This document shows positions 24,502-27,136 of a DNA stretch of 27,136 bases, in pieces. How positions within the stretch are numbered: the stretch's first letter is position 1; each line of letters begins with the position of its first letter. This DNA comes from a virus, in the IMG/VR virus record IMGVR_UViG_3300025280_000136, positions 1 to 27,136 of that record; one strand, given 5' to 3'. The translations under genes were made by a program, and so were the position numbers. The notes under the pieces were generated by a model that made no database searches, was not told the origin of the DNA, and saw nothing but the letters and a program-made list of their open reading frames with translations.

Positions 24502-27136
24502 CCTAACAGTCTCCAATTATGTCTTATCGATCTCGAAGAAAATCCCCACTGCTCATCGTAATCAATTTTGCACATATATGGTCGATTGATGTGAATTGTG
24601 TCTCTTTCCCGGACTCCCCAACATCTAATAGTAGTTTGGTTGCTTGTCGAATCAATTACGTTAACGATCCAATATTCCTTTCCGCTCTTCGTTCTTCTTT
24701 TAATGATCTCGCGTGGAACGAACCAGACAACTTGAAGATCAGAGTCGAATTCAGCAATCGGGGGAACAAGATATTCTTCTAGTTTATCTTTAACGTTTTT
24801 ATTTAGTACGAGGTCCATTGGGAAAACCCCAGTCAAGTTTGCCTTATTTGCGATCCTCTCCTCAACTGTAAAATCTCCCTCTGGCCTGTAAAGTTCAATA
24901 TTTTCGTTTAGTCGCTTTTCCTTTTTAGGCCGGTCCACAACTACAGCAGACCAGAAATGTTTCATTCCAGAGAACCTGCTGTCAATCAGGCCATCCAAAG
25001 CCCCGCTGCGAACAAGAACATCTAATGCTTTTTTATTTAACTTACTGTAGATGATATCGGGATCAAACAACAGTTCTTCAGCTGTATTAAAAGGGCGATG
25101 CTGAGTTATTTGTTCAATTGCTTTGTCTCCTAGTCCTTTGATCGATGTTAACGGCTGAATGAGTGTTTTGCCGTCTTTGGAAATTTCCCAAACAGATCCG
25201 GAAGAATTAATGTCCAAGGGCTGAATTTTGAAACCCATTGACTTAGCAATATTGATTGCTTTTTCTTTTCTGGTTTCGGGTTCTTTATCAAGAAAAGCTG
25301 CAGTCCACTCAGCGGGATAGTAGTTTAACAACCAGGCGCACTGGTAGCTCAAAATACTATAGCTAACTGCATGAGACTTATTAAATCCATAACCAGAAAA
25401 ATATTCAAAATTTTGCCAAAGCTGTTCTGCTTGGTTATGCGACAGTCCTTTTTCTAAACACCCGTCAACAAACTTTTTATAAATTTTGTTTTTCTTTTCT
25501 GTTTCATCTCCAGTCCCTTTCTTGGTTAAGTACTTTCGCAGAGCATTGCCTTCGTCGAGAGAAACATCCTTACCAAGCTTGTGAGCTAATAAAGCGATTT
25601 GCTCTTGAAATATTAAAAAACCATAAGTTTCTTTTGTCACATCTTTTACGAGTTTGTGAATATAGTTAATGCCGTCAGGATCTTTCTTTGCTACTACGTA
25701 AGACTTATCTACGTTAGCGCCAAGAGGGCCCGGCCGGTAAATTGAAGTAATGGCTGAAATATCAATTATATTTTTTGGCTTTACTTTTTTACAAAAAGCT
25801 TGGGCACCTGACTCAGTGAATTGAAAAATTCCAGTCCATTTTCCTTTTTGAAAAACATTCTTATATACACTTTGGTCGTTAAAATTAATGGTATCAGGGT
25901 GAAGCTTTTCATTATAAAATTTCTTGACGTCCTGAAATGTCGGATCTTCTACTCCACAATGTCTTTTAAGAACATGCCGGATCGCGCCTTCAATCATTCT
26001 CAAAGCCGCTAGACCAAGAATGTCAAACTTAATAAAACCAAGTGGCTCAAGGTGTCTTACGTTTTGCCCTTCAGACCACGGAGTTTGTCTAACTCCCCCG
26101 CTGTTTACAAGCGGCATCCACTTATCTAAATCTTCGCCAACTACTACTCCGCCGGCATGTCTAGACACGCTTTTAACTTGTCCAAGTAAAGCATCGATAT
26201 GAGTTTTAACGTGTGGATATTTATCAAGAAATCTTTTTAGAGTTTCCGAGTACTCCATGACTTCATCAAAAGTCGGTACATAAACACCTGATTTAATGCC
26301 ATGCTTTTTCTTGGCTATAGGAGTTGCTTCAAAAATCATTTTGCCCGTCACACTATTAACTTCCGCAAACGGGATATCATAAAATTTTGAAACATCTTTA
26401 ACTAACGAACGAAGTTGAAGAGTGTTATAATTAGAAATAGGAGCTACCGTGTTGGCGCCCCATTCATCAATTAGCATCTCTTTAATCTCCATGGGCTCAG
26501 CAACATCATAATCAATATCTGGGTAGTCCACAGCATCTCGTCTCAAAAACCTCGAGAACAAAAGCCCATGTCGAATAGGATCAACTTGTGTAATATCTAA
26601 GACATAAGCAACAAGAGAGCCGGCTGCCGAGCCCCGGCCTGGACCGGTAAGCTGCACCGAACTAGCCTTGTCGGATATCGCTTTCATTGTTAAAAAATAT
26701 TTTGCAAATCCGCGATCCCGAATAACAAAAAGTTCTTCTTTGAGTCGATCTACATAATTTGATTTTTTATCAAGATTTTTGTCTTTCAATCCTTGCAGGC
26801 AGCTCTCAGTTAAAGCCTGAATATCTGTTTTGCCAGCTGGTACAACAAAACTTGGAAGCCTAACTTCGTTATCAGGCATGAAGTTTTCAATCAGATCATG
26901 AGCAATATATTCTGTTCTTTTGATCGAATCTAAGACAAGACTGTCATCGTAATCGAAACCTACTTCTTTTGAGTATTTGTGGTAAGACTCCCACATTTGT
27001 TCCCCGTTTTTTGGATATAACTCATATCCGATCTCTTCAACTCCGGAAGGAAGTTCTGCAGACATATATTCCGGAAGACCTCCTTTTCCCATCCACCCAA
27101 TTCTTTTATAAAGCTCCCTATCTTTCCAGGCATCAG
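24498..27136 (-). CDS. dnaE: DNA polymerase III alpha subunit (family C), 5' end outside window
   Basis: 878 codons visible; the frame is open to the right edge (DAWKDRELYKRIGWMG...), so the start and most of the N-terminal PHP domain lie outside. Family C landmarks: GRGSAAGSLVAYVLDITQVD, palm motif YPDIDYDVAEP with the catalytic Asp pair, GVVVGEDLDKW, FDILGLAALRMIEGA, IYRPGPLGAN, GFLIFQEQIALLAHKLG and FNKSHAVSYSILSYQCAWLL. A helix-hairpin-helix-like stretch (SIKGLGDKAIEQI) and a C-terminal OB domain (about the last 110 residues, VWFVPREIIKRRTKSGKE) follow. It is the replicative polymerase; such enzymes are rare in phages. No beta-clamp or other Pol III subunit is in this window. Confidence 0.97.
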   Translation of the reverse strand, partial: DAWKDRELYKRIGWMGKGGLPEYMSAELPSGVEEIGYELYPKNGEQMWESYHKYSKEVGFDYDDSLVLDSIKRTEYIAHDLIENFMPDNEVRLPSFVVPAGKTDIQALTESCLQGLKDKNLDKKSNYVDRLKEELFVIRDRGFAKYFLTMKAISDKASSVQLTGPGRGSAAGSLVAYVLDITQVDPIRHGLLFSRFLRRDAVDYPDIDYDVAEPMEIKEMLIDEWGANTVAPISNYNTLQLRSLVKDVSKFYDIPFAEVNSVTGKMIFEATPIAKKKHGIKSGVYVPTFDEVMEYSETLKRFLDKYPHVKTHIDALLGQVKSVSRHAGGVVVGEDLDKWMPLVNSGGVRQTPWSEGQNVRHLEPLGFIKFDILGLAALRMIEGAIRHVLKRHCGVEDPTFQDVKKFYNEKLHPDTINFNDQSVYKNVFQKGKWTGIFQFTESGAQAFCKKVKPKNIIDISAITSIYRPGPLGANVDKSYVVAKKDPDGINYIHKLVKDVTKETYGFLIFQEQIALLAHKLGKDVSLDEGNALRKYLTKKGTGDETEKKNKIYKKFVDGCLEKGLSHNQAEQLWQNFEYFSGYGFNKSHAVSYSILSYQCAWLLNYYPAEWTAAFLDKEPETRKEKAINIAKSMGFKIQPLDINSSGSVWEISKDGKTLIQPLTSIKGLGDKAIEQITQHRPFNTAEELLFDPDIIYSKLNKKALDVLVRSGALDGLIDSRFSGMKHFWSAVVVDRPKKEKRLNENIELYRPEGDFTVEERIANKANLTGVFPMDLVLNKNVKDKLEEYLVPPIAEFDSDLQVVWFVPREIIKRRTKSGKEYWIVNVIDSTSNQTTIRCWGVRERDTIHINRPYMCKIDYDEQWGFSSRSIRHNWRLLG

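Noticed and set aside
1-27136. Prophage or plasmid interpretation
   Set aside because: No integrase, repressor, attachment site, partition or mobilisation gene was seen; however the window is only a part of the genome, so this cannot be excluded.

Overview
The window reads as an interior piece of a large tailed-phage genome that is AT-rich by eye. Essentially every credible gene lies on the minus strand, packed head to tail with ATGA/GTGA (4-nt), 14-nt or 17-nt stop/start overlaps. Support for a virus comes from dUTPase, a phage-type DNA adenine methyltransferase, two free-standing homing-type endonucleases (GIY-YIG and HNH-AP2), a tiny sigma-region-4 protein, a phage GroEL, a ClpP-like protease and dozens of small orphan genes. 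The replicative polymerase is family C (DnaE-like), not the family A or B enzyme of most phages. N-terminal tags such as 'MKLTxxQLKQxIKE' and 'ENTIRRFMKLA' are, from memory, common in marine phages, so a large marine myovirus-like phage is my best guess; the host cannot be told from the sequence. No integrase, structural gene, tRNA, CRISPR array or rRNA was recognised.

Layout, from high to low coordinate (the direction of transcription): (a) 27136-20427, nucleotide metabolism and DNA: dnaE (5' end outside the window), GIY-YIG endonuclease with 15-aa repeats, dUTPase, adenine methyltransferase, Zn-ribbon protein, IMPDH/GMP-reductase-family enzyme, HNH-AP2 endonuclease, a small basic protein and a Cys-rich sigma-4 protein. 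(b) 20356-14615: acidic protein, membrane protein, small protein, ClpP-like protease, 562-aa protein with nuclease-like residues, GroEL, coiled-coil/TM protein. (c) 14611-11917: mostly unknown genes, a stray GDLV-family gene and a glutaredoxin, closed by the only clear intrinsic terminator (11843-11869). (d) 11778-6233: proteins with shared N-terminal tags, including a 973-aa protein and a NUDIX hydrolase, then small membrane or secreted proteins and a stand-alone LeuA-type allosteric domain. (e) 6249-1: an accessory region dominated by about 17 small paralogues with N-terminal G-D-L-V and a C-terminal strand like LEVIS, plus a few other small genes.

The most unusual feature is the GDLV-family array. 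At five junctions one 14-nt stretch (consensus RTGAAAGTMGGTGA) encodes both the last residues of one gene (SESR-stop or a variant) and the start of the next (MKVGD). This suggests expansion by tandem duplication or recombination at a dual-coding junction. Strong sigma-70-type promoters (TTGACA-N17-TATAAT-like) punctuate the map, and at five of them an in-frame start codon lies exactly 6 nt after the -10 box, pointing to leaderless or near-leaderless transcripts.

Several genes were recovered by reading the minus strand directly (1-256, 253-432, 1570-1713, 2003-2179, 4284-4337, 4338-4415, 7945-8067), using GTG starts or very short frames. Many starts were trimmed to match overlap geometry, Shine-Dalgarno sites or paralogue alignment. 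No stretch longer than about 150 bases lacks a gene.
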